NCBI RefSeq assembly: GCF_936270435.1
Contig: NZ_OW370567.1
Coordinates: 1,620,634-1,684,633 of the forward strand
Length of the DNA: 64,000 nucleotides
Direction of reading: 5' to 3'
Origin: Wolbachia endosymbiont of Oedothorax gibbosus
GTDB taxonomy: Bacteria; Pseudomonadota; Alphaproteobacteria; Rickettsiales; Anaplasmataceae
Both the position numbers and the translations under genes were made by a program. Within the stretch, counting starts at the first letter, position 1; every line of letters starts with the position of its first letter. The notes under the pieces are model-generated. The model saw nothing but the letters and a program-made list of their open reading frames with translations. It ran no database searches and was not told the DNA's origin. Below, one piece after another: positions 38,412 through 49,405 of the stretch.

Positions 38412-38966
38412 ATGATCCACCATGACAATAGTAAAATGTATGGAACCACTATACTGTCAATTAGAAAAGATAAAAGTGTAGTAGTAATAGGTGATGGACA
38501 GGTTTCACTGGGCCACACTGTTATAAAATCCGGAGCAAAAAAAGTTAGGCGTCTCTCTGGTGATTCTGTAATTGCTGGGTTTGCTGGAGCAACAGCTGAT
38601 GCATTTACTCTTTTTGAAAGATTAGAATCTAAACTTGATAAGCACCCAGGACAATTAATGAGAGCATGTGTTGAACTTGCAAAAGACTGGAGAATGGATA
38701 AATATCTGAGGAAATTAGAGGCTATGATGATCGTTGCAGATAAGTCTATTTCATTAGTAATTACGGGAACAGGTGATGTTCTTGAACCTGAAGATGGAAT
38801 CGCTGCTATTGGCTCTGGGGGAAATTTTGCTCTATCTGCAGCAAGAGCTTTAATTGATATTAAAGGAATATCAATAGAGGAAATTGCGAAAAAGGCTATG
38901 AAGATAGCTGGCGATATATGTGTTTATACGAACCATAATGTAATTATTGAAAAGATAGAGGAGTGA
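38412..38966 (+). CDS. hslV: Protease subunit HslV
   Basis: HslV is the proteolytic core of the HslVU (ClpYQ) protease. The catalytic Thr is at residue 12 (GTTILSIRK after an 11-residue propeptide). GDGQVSLG and [11 protein letters not shown] are family marks. The 184 residues are normal in length. A TATAAT box lies at 38379, 28 bases before the start, without a clear -35 at proper distance. hslU begins one base behind its stop. Confidence 0.95.
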   Translation: MIHHDNSKMYGTTILSIRKDKSVVVIGDGQVSLGHTVIKSGAKKVRRLSGDSVIAGFAGATADAFTLFERLESKLDKHPGQLMRACVELAKDWRMDKYLRKLEAMMIVADKSISLVITGTGDVLEPEDGIAAIGSGGNFALSAARALIDIKGISIEEIAKKAMKIAGDICVYTNHNVIIEKIEE

Positions 38967-38967
38967 T

Positions 38968-40458
38968 ATGTCTTCCAAGCAAAAAATTTTATGCACCAAT
39001 TTTTCCAATCAGCCTATAACTCTTTCAGAAGGGCAGTCTTGTAGTAGTGACACCTACAATGAAAAAAATGATCTCTATAAAGATACTAAGAGTGGTTTTG
39101 ATTTAAGTGACAGTGATGTTCAAGTTAATGACAGTACTCAAGTTTTGTTAGATGACCTTCCACCACAGAAGATAGTTAAAGAATTGGACAGATTCATAAT
39201 CGGACAGGATGATGCAAAGCGTGCTGTTGCTATTGCGCTCAGAAATCGTTGGCGTCGCAATCAGGTTCCATTTCCATTGCGTGATGAAATCATACCTAAG
39301 AATATATTGATGATTGGTCATACAGGAGTTGGTAAAACTGAAATAGCTCGCCGCTTAGCAAAACTTGCCGGTGCACCGTTCATAAAAATTGAGGCAACAA
39401 AGTTTACTGAAATAGGATATGTTGGACGTGATGTTGACTCGATAATACGTGATTTGGTTGATGCAGCAATAGTTTTAGTTAAAGAGAAAGCCCGTAAAGC
39501 CTTAGCTAAAAAAGCTTTAAATTTAGCTGAGGAGATAATAGTCAATTCTATGGTAGGCGAAAATGCAACCGAAGAAAGTAAAAAAAATTTTAGAGAAAGG
39601 TTGAAGAGTAAAGAGTGTGAGGACGGAGAAGTTTCTATTAACGTCAGAGAAAGCAAGAGTACGTTACCTACTTTTGATATACCAGGCATGCCAGGTGGGC
39701 AAGTTGGTGTGATGAACGTAACAGAAATAATGGGCAAAATGTTTAATGGGAGCAAAAAAACAAAAACTATTACGTTGAAGGTAAAAGAAGCGCGTGAAAT
39801 ATTAATTAGTGAAGAAAGTGAAAGGCTAATGGATGAAGATAAGATAATCAAAGAAGCCATTGATCTTGTTAGTAATGACGGTATAGTATTTTTGGATGAA
39901 ATAGACAAAATTGCAGCACGTACAGAAGTAAAAGGTGAAGTAAACAGAGAAGGAGTGCAACGCGATCTGTTACCACTACTTGAAGGAACAACTGTTACAA
40001 CTAAGTATGGCCATGTAAAAACAGACTATATATTATTTATTGCATCTGGTGCTTTTCATCAGTCTAAACCATCTGACCTCTTACCAGAATTGCAGGGCAG
40101 ATTACCGATTAGGGTAGAACTTAAGGCACTTACTCAAGAGGATTTAGTAAGAATATTAAAGGAACCAGAATCTAGTTTGTTAAAGCAGTACATAGCTTTA
40201 ATGAAAACAGAAAATGTGACGCTTGAGTTCACTGATGATGGTATAAAAACCATAGCTGAAATAGCGTTTACAGTTAATAGGCAAGTGGAAAATATAGGCG
40301 CAAGAAGGCTTCACACTGTCATGGAGAAGCTTCTAGATGAAATAAGTTTCATTGCTTCTGAGAAAAATAGCGAAAAATTCATTATAGACAGCAAGTATGT
40401 AAAAGATAAGCTTGAGTCAATTTCGAAGCAGCTTGATTTATCTAAGTTTATACTTTAG
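38968..40458 (+). CDS. hslU: ATPase subunit HslU
   Basis: HslU unfolds substrates and feeds them to HslV. It is an AAA+ protein with Walker [16 protein letters not shown] near residue 117, Walker [11 protein letters not shown], the sensor arginine region and the C-terminal tail that docks into HslV (LDLSKFIL). The GYVGRD pore motif follows Walker A. It has 496 residues, longer than the usual 440-450, because of about 55 extra polar residues before the conserved [16 protein letters not shown]. The ATG at 38968 is coupled with hslV; a later start is not evident. The extension is unlikely to affect the ring. Confidence 0.95.
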   Translation: MSSKQKILCTNFSNQPITLSEGQSCSSDTYNEKNDLYKDTKSGFDLSDSDVQVNDSTQVLLDDLPPQKIVKELDRFIIGQDDAKRAVAIALRNRWRRNQVPFPLRDEIIPKNILMIGHTGVGKTEIARRLAKLAGAPFIKIEATKFTEIGYVGRDVDSIIRDLVDAAIVLVKEKARKALAKKALNLAEEIIVNSMVGENATEESKKNFRERLKSKECEDGEVSINVRESKSTLPTFDIPGMPGGQVGVMNVTEIMGKMFNGSKKTKTITLKVKEAREILISEESERLMDEDKIIKEAIDLVSNDGIVFLDEIDKIAARTEVKGEVNREGVQRDLLPLLEGTTVTTKYGHVKTDYILFIASGAFHQSKPSDLLPELQGRLPIRVELKALTQEDLVRILKEPESSLLKQYIALMKTENVTLEFTDDGIKTIAEIAFTVNRQVENIGARRLHTVMEKLLDEISFIASEKNSEKFIIDSKYVKDKLESISKQLDLSKFIL

Positions 40459-40537
40459 GAAAAATGAAAAGTCTACTTTAAGTAATATAGAGAGTGTTCA
40501 GAAGATTAGCCAGTAAATCTAAACTGTATTCTTTAAG

Positions 40538-41461
40538 CTATTTTTCAACAGTAGAATAATGTGCTACAACCTCTTGCTTAACATCTAAGTTTAAGTCAAT
40601 TATTGAGATATTTTCTTCATCATAATCTATGTTTTTTATTAACATATCGTCAGTAATAGTGAAAAGGTCGGGTGGAGAAAGGATAGTTCTTTTATTACCA
40701 GCTCTCATTCCTACAACTCCAAGCTCTATAGCAAGTGGTGCTTTTCTATCACCAACCTTAAATTGTACTGCTTGATCTTTGACTATATATTCCCCATTAT
40801 GCTTCTTTACACTATATTTAACCGATATCTCATCGCCGCACCTTACTTGTTTTCCAGTCTTGTTAATTAAGTCATTAAAAACCATCAGATTATTTACTGA
40901 GTCGGGATATTTATCCTTTACTTCGATCAGTTTGACGTAATAAGAATTAAAATTCATTTTGTTATCATTGGCAATAGTAACTACACGCTCTCCGCCTTCT
41001 TTCATACCTATTACCCCTAAACTCACTTCTTTTAGGTCATCTTGACCTATTTTCAAAGTAACATCAGAAACTTTGCTAGGGAGTGTTGCTGAGTTATTAT
41101 TAGAAATTTTATATATTTGCAATAGGACTTCCAGGCCACAGAAAGCCTTACTGCCACTGCCTTCAGTAATTTCATAAAAATTTATCGAATCTTCTTCCTT
41201 TTGCTGCGTCATTTCTTCTAAATATTCTGTTAGCCCATGCTTTTCAATATAGCGGTCAAGCGCTGATTCAAGTATTGGCTTCACTAGATAATGTGCTATC
41301 GTCTGTATCAAACCACCATGCGTGGCACTTATCTCATAAAGCTTGTCCTTTTTTTCCGATTTACTTTTGTTTATATAGACAATAGTGAACACAAAAGCAG
41401 AAGTTAAAGTGAGAATCATTACTACAGAGATAAGCATTTGTAATATAATTTTTCTAACCAT
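40538..41461 (-). CDS. Membrane-anchored protein with two FKBP-like domains
   Basis: The 307 residues begin with a membrane anchor (residues 7-30). Two similar domains follow. The first (about residues 105-190) has EGSGSKAFCGLEVLLQIYK and LGVIGMKEGGERVVTI. The second (about 205-275) has KTGKQVRCGDEISVKYSV and LGVVGMRAGNKRTILSPP. The pattern (Gly-rich start, Cys-Gly-Asp, Gly-Met-Lys/Arg-Gly-Gly/Asn-Lys/Glu-Arg) is that of FKBP-type prolyl isomerases, but aromatic active-site residues are mostly missing, so binding rather than catalysis is likely. It would sit in the periplasm, facing the envelope. Its start overlaps the ispA stop by eight bases, so the two are co-transcribed. Confidence 0.7.
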   Translation of the reverse strand: MVRKIILQMLISVVMILTLTSAFVFTIVYINKSKSEKKDKLYEISATHGGLIQTIAHYLVKPILESALDRYIEKHGLTEYLEEMTQQKEEDSINFYEITEGSGSKAFCGLEVLLQIYKISNNNSATLPSKVSDVTLKIGQDDLKEVSLGVIGMKEGGERVVTIANDNKMNFNSYYVKLIEVKDKYPDSVNNLMVFNDLINKTGKQVRCGDEISVKYSVKKHNGEYIVKDQAVQFKVGDRKAPLAIELGVVGMRAGNKRTILSPPDLFTITDDMLIKNIDYDEENISIIDLNLDVKQEVVAHYSTVEK

Positions 41462-42452
41462 CTTTCTTTACTTGATTTAATAAATCATATAAATAATTAG
41501 TATCCCCTGAAAGCGCACTCAAATTATCCAAGCCTTGTTTAAAGAGGCTGTCTATATAGTCCTCTACTTCACTTTTACCAAGCACAGACATAAGATTATT
41601 TGTTTTATCTTGTTCGTAGTCTTCAATATCATCCTTAGCTTGAAAGATAAGCCCTAGATTTATCCCGTAATTATATAATGCTCTCCGCTCTTTGCCTGTA
41701 GCACCCCCTATTATAGCGCCTATTTCACATGAAGCTGCAAATAGTTTTGCGGTTTTCATTAAATGAATTTCTTTTATTTTATCAGCTTGGCCCGACGTCA
41801 TTCCAGCGTTATACATACAGCCGTACGAATGTTGTGGTTTTAAGGTAGAAAGGGTGTCATTCGAGTAGCTGACACTGGAATCCATTTCATGTTCAGCTCC
41901 ACCATCGCATGGCTTTTTGCACGAAATGCTTGTAGGCAAAGCCTTCTGGATCCCAGTGTCAAGCACTGGGATGACAGAGGGTTGGGGGTTAAGATCTATA
42001 TGCTCACTGTTAATATCTAAAATCTGTCCTCCCACCATTCCCCTAATTCCTATTGCCTGAGAAAGAACTTTCATGATTTCACAATTTAACGAAGATAATA
42101 CCTCAAAAGCCAGAGTAAGTAGTGCATCTCCGGCAAGCACTGCTGTTGCTTCATCAAATTTTTTGTGGCAGCTCAGCTGGCCTCTTCGAGTGTCACTGTT
42201 GTCCATGCACGGTAAATCATCGTGAATTAGAGAGTAAGCATGAACAAATTCAATCGCTGCAGCAGCTGATATTACTTTTTTAGCTTCTACGTTAAACATT
42301 CGCGATGAAGTTATGGCTAAAAAGGAGCGTATATGTTTTGCAGGAGCAAGGAGTATATAACGCATAGCTGATATAAGCTTATTCTCGCTATTTTCAGGTA
42401 AAAGTTTGTTTACTTCTACAATAAGCAAATTTTTTGTTGTTTCGTCTAGCAT
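41454..42452 (-). CDS. ispA: Polyprenyl (farnesyl/geranyl) diphosphate synthase with palindromic insert
   Basis: It condenses isopentenyl diphosphate with an allylic diphosphate for quinone and undecaprenol side chains. The first Asp-rich motif is HDDLPCMDNSDTRRG near residue 82, the second DDIEDYEQDKTN near the C-terminus. The 332 residues include about 60 from an in-frame palindromic insert (41797-41975) between the LDINSEH loop and the KTAKLF helix. Removing it leaves 272 residues, which is on the short side of normal. The insert lies in a loop of the all-helical fold, so activity may be kept. The FKBP-like gene is coupled downstream. Confidence 0.9.
   Translation of the reverse strand: MLDETTKNLLIVEVNKLLPENSENKLISAMRYILLAPAKHIRSFLAITSSRMFNVEAKKVISAAAAIEFVHAYSLIHDDLPCMDNSDTRRGQLSCHKKFDEATAVLAGDALLTLAFEVLSSLNCEIMKVLSQAIGIRGMVGGQILDINSEHIDLNPQPSVIPVLDTGIQKALPTSISCKKPCDGGAEHEMDSSVSYSNDTLSTLKPQHSYGCMYNAGMTSGQADKIKEIHLMKTAKLFAASCEIGAIIGGATGKERRALYNYGINLGLIFQAKDDIEDYEQDKTNNLMSVLGKSEVEDYIDSLFKQGLDNLSALSGDTNYLYDLLNQVKKDG
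41797..41975. repeat. Compound palindromic element inside ispA
   Basis: The 179-base insert begins GTCATTCCAGCGTTATAC and ends CACTGGGATGAC, with an inner GTCATTCGAGTAGCTGACAC unit. It looks like two elements joined or nested. It is open in the ispA frame throughout. Confidence 0.8.
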
Positions 42453-42597
42453 CTTTGAATTGTTAATTGTTTAGCACGTAACGCTAGCCAGCTAGGGCAG
42501 TAGAAAACTTTACTGTAGTTTACCAGTTATAAAAGATATTGCAAACATAAAAATTTTTTATAACATCAAAGAATAGGTTATTTTTTTGGTAAGAAAT

Positions 42598-42858
42598 GTG
42601 AATAGCGAACTAGCAAAGAGCACTAGAGAAGACATAGAAGAAAAAGTGAAAAAGATTATACTGGAGCACATTAGTAAGGATGTAGAGAAATTCAACAGCT
42701 CTTCAAAGCTTTCGGAGCATGGTGCAGACAGTTTAGATGCAGTTGAAATCATCATGGCGGCAGAAGAAGAGTTCGGAATAGAAATTCCAGATGAAGACGC
42801 ACAAAAAATGGAAACTATGGAGCAAATAGTTGAGTACATTAATAATAAAAAAGGCTAA
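42598..42858 (+). CDS. acpP: Acyl carrier protein
   Basis: The small acidic protein carries the growing fatty acid on a phosphopantetheine arm at the Ser in GADSLDAVEI. The helices EEFGIEIPDED and METMEQIVEYI are typical. I choose the GTG at 42598 because GGTAAGA lies just before it; a TTG at 42586 would add four residues. Either way the N-terminus has about 8 extra residues before EDIEEKVKKII. fabF follows 13 bases on. Confidence 0.93.
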   Translation: MNSELAKSTREDIEEKVKKIILEHISKDVEKFNSSSKLSEHGADSLDAVEIIMAAEEEFGIEIPDEDAQKMETMEQIVEYINNKKG

Positions 42859-42871
42859 TAGTTAGTGTTAA

Positions 42872-44143
42872 ATGAGCAGAAGAGTAGTAGTCACTGGTAT
42901 TGGTTTAATCACTCCACTAGCGGCAGATGTTGACAACACTTGGTCAAGGCTAATAAAAAGCGAATCTGGCATAAAAGCAATCAATACAGATAGATTTGAT
43001 TCTTCTGATCTTGCTTGCAAAATTGCAGGGCAGGTACCTGTGCAATCCGATAATGTTGAGAATTACTTTAATCCTATAGATTATATTACTGAAAAAGATC
43101 TAAAAAGGACAGATCGTTTTATTCATTACGGCATTGCAGCAGCTATTCAGGCAGTAGATGATTCGTTAATTTTGGAAAGCCAAAATATCAATCGGGAGCG
43201 TATTGGTGTGACTATTGGCTCTGGTATAGGTGGTTTACCATCAATTCAGGAAAATGTAATTACCATGCAGGAAAAGGGGCCCAGACGTGTCAGTCCATTT
43301 TTTGTCCCTGCAAGTCTAATAAATTTGATATCTGGTCATATTTCTATTAAATACGAATTTACAGGTCCAAACGATTCAGCAGTAACCGCATGTGCAACAG
43401 GTGCGCATGCAATCATAAACTCAGCAAGAACTATAAAACTTGGTGAAGCAGATGTTATGATTGCAGGTGGAGCAGAAAGTGCACTGTGTAGAGTTGGAAT
43501 TGCAGGTTTTGCGTCTATGAAAGCATTATCAACTAAATTCAATGATAAACCAGAAGAAGCTTCAAGGCCATGGGATGAAGAACGCGATGGATTTGTCATG
43601 GGTGAAGGAGCAGGTATATTGGTGTTGGAAGAACATGAATATGCAAAAAAAAGGGGAGCAAAAATATATGCAGAACTTACTGGATACGGACTTACAGGAG
43701 ATGCGTACCACATTACAGCACCGCATTTAGAAGGAAGAGGCGCATTTAAGGCAATGCAGCTTGCTTTAAAGAGTGCACAAGTGAGCCCAAGTCAAATTGG
43801 GTATATCAACGCACATGGAACTTCAACGCCACTTGGAGATAAAATTGAAGTAATAGCAATGAAACAGTTATTCGGTGACTACGTTTATAAAATACCTGTT
43901 TCTTCAACTAAATCTTCTATAGGACATTTACTTGGTGCTGCAGGGAGCGTTGAAGCAATATTCAGTATTCTTGCGTTAAATAATGGAATTATTCCGCCAA
44001 CCTTAAATTTACATAAACCTTCAGAAGGATGTGATTTAAATTTTGTAGCGTTTAAAGCTCAGGAGCATAAAATTCAATATGCACTTTCTAATTCGTTTGG
44101 TTTTGGTGGCACTAATGCATCGCTCATCTTTGGACAAGTGTAA
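42872..44143 (+). CDS. fabF: 3-oxoacyl-ACP synthase II FabF
   Basis: FabF elongates acyl-ACP with malonyl-ACP. The Cys-His-His set is present: Cys in VTACATGAHAI near residue 171, His in INAHGTSTPLGD and His in KSSIGHLLGAAG. The length of 423 residues is normal. It lies directly behind acpP, the usual pair. Confidence 0.96.
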   Translation: MSRRVVVTGIGLITPLAADVDNTWSRLIKSESGIKAINTDRFDSSDLACKIAGQVPVQSDNVENYFNPIDYITEKDLKRTDRFIHYGIAAAIQAVDDSLILESQNINRERIGVTIGSGIGGLPSIQENVITMQEKGPRRVSPFFVPASLINLISGHISIKYEFTGPNDSAVTACATGAHAIINSARTIKLGEADVMIAGGAESALCRVGIAGFASMKALSTKFNDKPEEASRPWDEERDGFVMGEGAGILVLEEHEYAKKRGAKIYAELTGYGLTGDAYHITAPHLEGRGAFKAMQLALKSAQVSPSQIGYINAHGTSTPLGDKIEVIAMKQLFGDYVYKIPVSSTKSSIGHLLGAAGSVEAIFSILALNNGIIPPTLNLHKPSEGCDLNFVAFKAQEHKIQYALSNSFGFGGTNASLIFGQV

Positions 44144-44257
44144 TCAATTCTGCTGCTGAATAGCTAAAATGTACGAACATTATGATCTGTGATAGCTATA
44201 TTATCTGTAATTTGCCTTTTACTGTCGATTTACTATACTTATTTGGTAAGATCTAAA

Positions 44258-45535
44258 ATGCACAAAATATTAGTAAGTAGTAACCATAAACCTCTGGTCG
44301 GAAAAATCAAGATTAATGGCTCAAAAAATGCTGTTTTACCAATAATGGCAGCAAGTCTATTGAGTAGCTTCCCGGTAATTTTGCATAATGTACCTGATTT
44401 AATTGATGTGCATCTAATGTCTAAGCTGCTTGAGAGTCTTGGAGCGAAAGTGGACTTTACACGCAATAAAGATTATAAAGCAAATCATACTTTGGAAATT
44501 GACTGCAGTAATATCAACAATCACGTAATGTCACATGAAACTGCAAGTAAGCTGCGAGCATCTCTTTTAATGCTAGGTCCAATTCTCAGTAGATTTGGTA
44601 AAATCACAACGGTCTTTCCTGGTGGATGCAATATCGGAAAGCGTCCTGTTAATATGCATATCAAAGCATTAGAAGAAATGGGGGCTAAAATTGAAGTTGA
44701 AGGCTGTAATATAATTGCAACAGTGAAAGGAAAGCTACAAGGAAAAGAAGTTACACTTGAGAAAATAAGCGTTGGTGCAACAGAAAATATAATAATGGCA
44801 GCAACACTTGCAGAAGGAGTGACAATAATAAACAATGCTGCAACAGAGCCGGAAGTTCTTGATTTAATAGAGTTTCTAAAGAAAATGGGTGCTAATATTG
44901 AGATTAGTGATACAAGGATCACAATAACAGGAGTTGAAGCATTAAATGGATGTGTTCATAAAATAATACCAGATCGCATAGAAGCAGGCACCTATGCACT
45001 AGCTGCTATAATAACCGGTGGTAAGTTGGAGTTAGAAGGAATAAGTCTATCTGATATAAGATGTATTGTAAATGAATTGAAGGCTATAGGAGCTATGATT
45101 GAACTGTATGATGGGGGCATTGTTATTTCCAGAAAAAATGGCTCTATTAAGTCTGCTAACGTTGCAACAGATCCATACCCCAACTTTCCCAGTGATATGC
45201 AACCACAACTGATGTCTGCAATGTGTATCGCTGATGGGATATCAGTAATTGAAGAGAACATTTTTGAAAACAGATTTACACATGCAAATGAATTGAGAAA
45301 GTTAGGTGCTAATATCAGCATCAAGAAAAATAAAGCTACTATAAATGGAATAAAAAGCTTATCTAGAGCTAATCTGTGTGCCACTGACTTAAGGTCAACA
45401 GCAGCTTTAGTGCTTGCTTCTTTGGTAGCTAGTGGAGAAACTACAATAAATAATTCGCATCATTTATGGAGAGGATATGAGGCAATGCACGAAAAACTTA
45501 ATTCATGTGGAGCTGATATCTCTATTTCATCTTGA
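44258..45535 (+). CDS. murA: UDP-N-acetylglucosamine 1-carboxyvinyltransferase MurA
   Basis: MurA starts peptidoglycan-precursor synthesis, adding enolpyruvate to UDP-GlcNAc. The active-site Cys is kept in the loop PGGCNIGKRPV, followed by NMHIKALEEMGA. The start is placed at the ATG 44258, which begins MHKILVSS and leads directly to the family's KINGSKNAVLP. An upstream frame extension from 44189 would add an odd hydrophobic stretch and is rejected. It gives 425 residues, the normal size. Wolbachia makes lipid II although it has little or no cell wall. Confidence 0.95.
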   Translation: MHKILVSSNHKPLVGKIKINGSKNAVLPIMAASLLSSFPVILHNVPDLIDVHLMSKLLESLGAKVDFTRNKDYKANHTLEIDCSNINNHVMSHETASKLRASLLMLGPILSRFGKITTVFPGGCNIGKRPVNMHIKALEEMGAKIEVEGCNIIATVKGKLQGKEVTLEKISVGATENIIMAATLAEGVTIINNAATEPEVLDLIEFLKKMGANIEISDTRITITGVEALNGCVHKIIPDRIEAGTYALAAIITGGKLELEGISLSDIRCIVNELKAIGAMIELYDGGIVISRKNGSIKSANVATDPYPNFPSDMQPQLMSAMCIADGISVIEENIFENRFTHANELRKLGANISIKKNKATINGIKSLSRANLCATDLRSTAALVLASLVASGETTINNSHHLWRGYEAMHEKLNSCGADISISS

Positions 45536-45544
45536 GGACATGCT

Positions 45545-46399
45545 ATGAATGAAATAACTAAACGAGTCACAGTGAAAGAAATAGATGAAATTCTGTACGA
45601 AGAGCATAAGGTACTAGATCATGGATTTATTCGAGTAATAGATTATATGGGTTCTGATAGCGCAATAGTTCAAGCTGCTCGTGTTTCTTATGGTAAGGGA
45701 ACAAAACAGATCAGTCAAGATGAAGCACTTATAAAGTATTTAATGAGACATCACCATACAACTCCATTTGAAATGTGTGAAATTAAGTTTCACGTGAAAC
45801 TTCCAATTTTTGTTGCAAGGCAATGGATAAGGCATAGAACTGCAAATGTGAATGAGTATTCAGCAAGGTATTCAATACTTGATAATGAATTTTATATACC
45901 AAAACCAGAACAGGTTGCAAAACAATCTGATAATAATAAACAAGGTAGCGGGGAAGCTTTTGATTCGGGTACTTCAAAGGAAATAATGGATTCTCTAACA
46001 AATGACTCTAATTTAGTATATTCTCATTATGAAAAATTTATTGAGCAGGGGCTTGCAAGAGAAATTGCCCGAACTAACCTAACGCTTAATTACTACACGC
46101 AATTTTATTGGAAAATAGATCTGCATAACCTCCTTCATTTTTTGAAGCTTAGAGCTGATAAGCATGCCCAATATGAAATTAGAGTCTATGCAGAAGTTAT
46201 GCTGGATATAATAAAGAAGTGGGTTCCACTGGCCTATAATGCCTTTGTTGAATATTGCTTAGAGTCAGCTTGTATTTCAAGAGCTGGTTTAGAAACAATT
46301 CGTAAATTAATTAAAGGGAAAAACGTTACTAGAGAAGAAAGTAACATTGGTAAAAGAGAATGGGACGAGCTGATGTCCATACTTGATAAACAATCTTAA
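45545..46399 (+). CDS. thyX: Flavin-dependent thymidylate synthase ThyX
   Basis: ThyX methylates dUMP to dTMP with FAD. The signature [14 protein letters not shown] (RHR followed seven residues later by Ser) is at about residue 97, and the substrate-binding [12 protein letters not shown] region lies further on. The 284 residues are in the normal range. A GAGGACATGCT ribosome-binding region overlaps the murA end 10 bases upstream, so it probably shares the murA transcript. Confidence 0.95.
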   Translation: MNEITKRVTVKEIDEILYEEHKVLDHGFIRVIDYMGSDSAIVQAARVSYGKGTKQISQDEALIKYLMRHHHTTPFEMCEIKFHVKLPIFVARQWIRHRTANVNEYSARYSILDNEFYIPKPEQVAKQSDNNKQGSGEAFDSGTSKEIMDSLTNDSNLVYSHYEKFIEQGLAREIARTNLTLNYYTQFYWKIDLHNLLHFLKLRADKHAQYEIRVYAEVMLDIIKKWVPLAYNAFVEYCLESACISRAGLETIRKLIKGKNVTREESNIGKREWDELMSILDKQS

Positions 46400-46954
46400 A
46401 GATAAAGGCATATGCATAAATTTTTATAGCAATTGTATATCTTTATAGATTTATAGGTGTAAGCAACAATTCACCAGTATTGTTATCAACTGATATATCA
46501 ACTATTTTTGAATTTGTTCTCTCTCTTGTTTCATAAAGTTCCTCAGCTTTCCTTAACATTAATGTTGCGTTTCTAAGCGTAACGTAGATTTCACAATAGT
46601 CTGGAGAATTTTCAATATACATATCATATGAATAATGGTTTACAGCCAACTCTACTGCTTTACAAACTTCCTCTGATGTAAAATTAGCAACTCCTGTATT
46701 AGGACAAAAGCCAATTGCTCCTCTATTAGGGTCAAAAAATATGTATTTACTATTCTCTGCTTTATATATCAATATAGAATGTGAAATATTATCGTCATTT
46801 TCGTCCTCTTCTCCATTGCATGCATAACAAGAAAAACTAAATTCTAAATAGCATCCTATCTCTACATTATCTAAAGCACACTTGACTTTTTCTTGGTTAG
46901 TATGAACCCATACCTCTGTTGAAGATAAATCATTACACTCTTGCTCATATATTA

Positions 46955-47855
46955 GACCTCTTTCAAAATTCACATCATCAACTCTAGATTGTAAATTCCA
47001 GCTATCAAATTGAATCTCAATCCAAAACGTTTTCGCCGATTGCGATATTTATCTGCAATAATTTTAAATCTTTTAAGCAAACCGATTACATTCTCAACCA
47101 CAACTCTTTTGCTTGCAAGCTCTTGATTTTCTTGCTTTTGTTTCTTAGTCAATGGGTGCTTTTTCGTTTTTCTATGTGGCAATTCAACATTTGCGTGAAT
47201 TTTTTGTAGACCTCTGTAACCGCTATCTGCTAGGACTTTGATACTTGGTAGTATGTGCACTTTTGACTCCTTAAAAAGCCGAAAATCATGTTTCCTACCA
47301 TTTGAAAAAGACGTGCAAATGATCTTTTTGCTTTCTTTTTCCGAAATAATCTGTGTTTTTATACTGTGCTTTTTCTTTTTTCCTGAATAAAATCTTTTTT
47401 GCTTTTTTTGGGTCTTTCCACAGGAGTTTCTGTTGCATCTATCACTAAAACCTCATATTCTATATCACTTTTTAGAACCTCTTTTCGCCCTGGCAATGCA
47501 AAATCCGGATGTTTTACCAATGTATTTTCAATCCACTTTATGATTTTATAGGTCGTACTTTCGCTCATACCATAACTTCGACCAATGTGGAAATATGTCC
47601 GATATTCACGAAGATATTCCAATGCCATAAGTAGCCTGTCTTCTATACAGAGCTTGCTTTTACGCCCACTTTTTGCTTTTTTCCTTCTATCTTCTTCATC
47701 TAAAATTTCTACCATCCTGTTGAAAGTTGCCTTCTTTACTCCTGTCAGACGACGAAACTTCTCTTCATCTAACTCCTTAGTTTCTTCATATCTCATACTT
47801 TTAAATGTATGATTTTATACTAATTTTTTGCTCTTTTCCAATTTTGAAAGAAGTC
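46955..47855 (-). mobile_element. IS5-family (ISL2-like) element
   Basis: The element is 901 bases with ends GACCTCTTTCAAAATT and GACTTCTTTCAAAATT, and TA on both sides. The transposase is in two frames: 47359-47796 (KFRRLTGVKKATFNRM, YFHIGRSYGMSESTTYKI, VIDATETPVERP) and 46970-47260 (LADSGYRGL, RVVVENVIGLLKRFKI). The frame break near 47360-47260 has a poly-A rich stretch where the halves could be joined by frameshifting. It splits the YopT-like gene. Confidence 0.8.
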
Positions 47856-48456
47856 TATTGTCTCGTCATAAAATAACTCTCCCTCGCGCCTTTCAATGCT
47901 CTGAATATGAAGAATAGGTAAGAATTGCAACAAGACCTTCATTATTAATAATTCAGTCGTTTGTTCTTTTCTTTCGTCAATATAATCTATAAAATCTTGT
48001 TCAGATACAACATCACCAAATTTGAGTCCAGTAAAGTCTTTCCTATTCTCTAATCCTATTAGGGTAATAAAGTAATTTAATGGGTGACATAACCCTTCCT
48101 CGGGATCAAAATCTAAAATTTTTTCAAATCTACCTTTTAATTGTACAATGTTTGATATACTATCTGACATAAAATCATTCAAATTAAATTGAACGGCTTG
48201 CTCACTTTCAAATAATTTATTGTATTGTTCTTCAGCTAATAAATCTGGTGCTTTATATACATATCTACCATTCTCTCTATGTATACCTTCTACATCTTTA
48301 ATGATGCCTTGTTCCACATTTTTACTAATGGCAGATTTGTTTTTATGATCTCTTATATTGGTAGTTTGATTTAAAAATTTCACTACTTCTTGCCCTGAAA
48401 AAATTCTATCAATTTCTTCATTTGCAGTTTTGAAAAATACTTTAATTTGAGAGTTA

Positions 48457-49405
48457 TAGCACTTCTCATAATAATCCGAACAGATCATAGAAAGGCAGAA
48501 TCAACAGCATGACGAAAAGACTTGAATAGAGGAATGTTTTTCCTGACTCTGTTTTTTATAGCAAACCAATGATGTTCAATTTTGTTAAAATCTGGAGAAT
48601 ACGGTGGCAGATACAAAATTTCTGCACCAATCCCTTTAGCAAGCTTAATGATCTTATCAGACTTATGAAAAGTAGCATTGTCAAGAATGACAGTTTGTCC
48701 AGGTTCCAAGGTCGGTATCAAAAATTGCTCAAACCATCCATTAAAAATATCCATATTACAGTGGCCTTCAAAGGTTAATGGAGCAACTATTTTTCTTTCA
48801 CTTAAAGCTGCAATCATACTGATTCGTTGAGTTTTCTTCCCAGATTTTAGGGCATAAAACCGCTGTCCCTTCTGACAATATCCATAGGGGTAGTCTTCAG
48901 TGTTGTCAATGCCAGACTCATCTATATACACTAAGTTTTTAGGTTCTTTTGTTGCTATAATTTTCAAGAATTTAGCACGTTTTTCTTCGCTTCTTTCCTT
49001 GTACCCATAGGTCTTTTTTTGCGTGTAAATCCAATTTTTTTCAGGGCTCGGTGGATAGTTTGGATACTAACGTTGCTCCAAAGTTTAGCCATTTCCAATA
49101 GAGTCTTTCCTCCGTTTTCTCTGGCAAATTTAGCAAAGGCATCCCAGTCGGTAATTTTGTGATTGTAACCTCCATTTCCAAGTTTTTTTGATTGAAAGTC
49201 ACCTGTTTCTTTTCTTCTTTGCTGCCACTCCCACAAAGTAGTTCGTCCAATTTTAAATCTTGCTGCCACTGTTTCTCTGCTTTCTCCCTCGTCTAGAGCT
49301 TCCATTGCTTTTTTCCTTAAGTCATAACTATATGCTGCTGGCATACCTACCTTCACTACTACAAATCCTTATTTTACCTTATTTGGACTATTATGAAAAG
49401 TACTA
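48457..49405 (-). mobile_element. IS630-family element, copy 3
   Basis: The element is 949 bases and intact, flanked by TA. Frames are 48964-49356 (OrfA) and 48485-48967 (OrfB), with products identical to copy 1. It interrupts the YopT-like gene after codon 25. Confidence 0.92.

Noticed and set aside
44189..44257. Upstream extension of MurA by 23 hydrophobic residues as a signal anchor
   Set aside because: MurA is cytosolic, the ATG at 44258 fits the family start, and the extension has no ribosome-binding site.
47820..48488. A separate hypothetical gene of 222 residues
   Set aside because: Its first residues come from the IS630 end and its last from the ISL2-like end. It is the middle part of the split protease gene.
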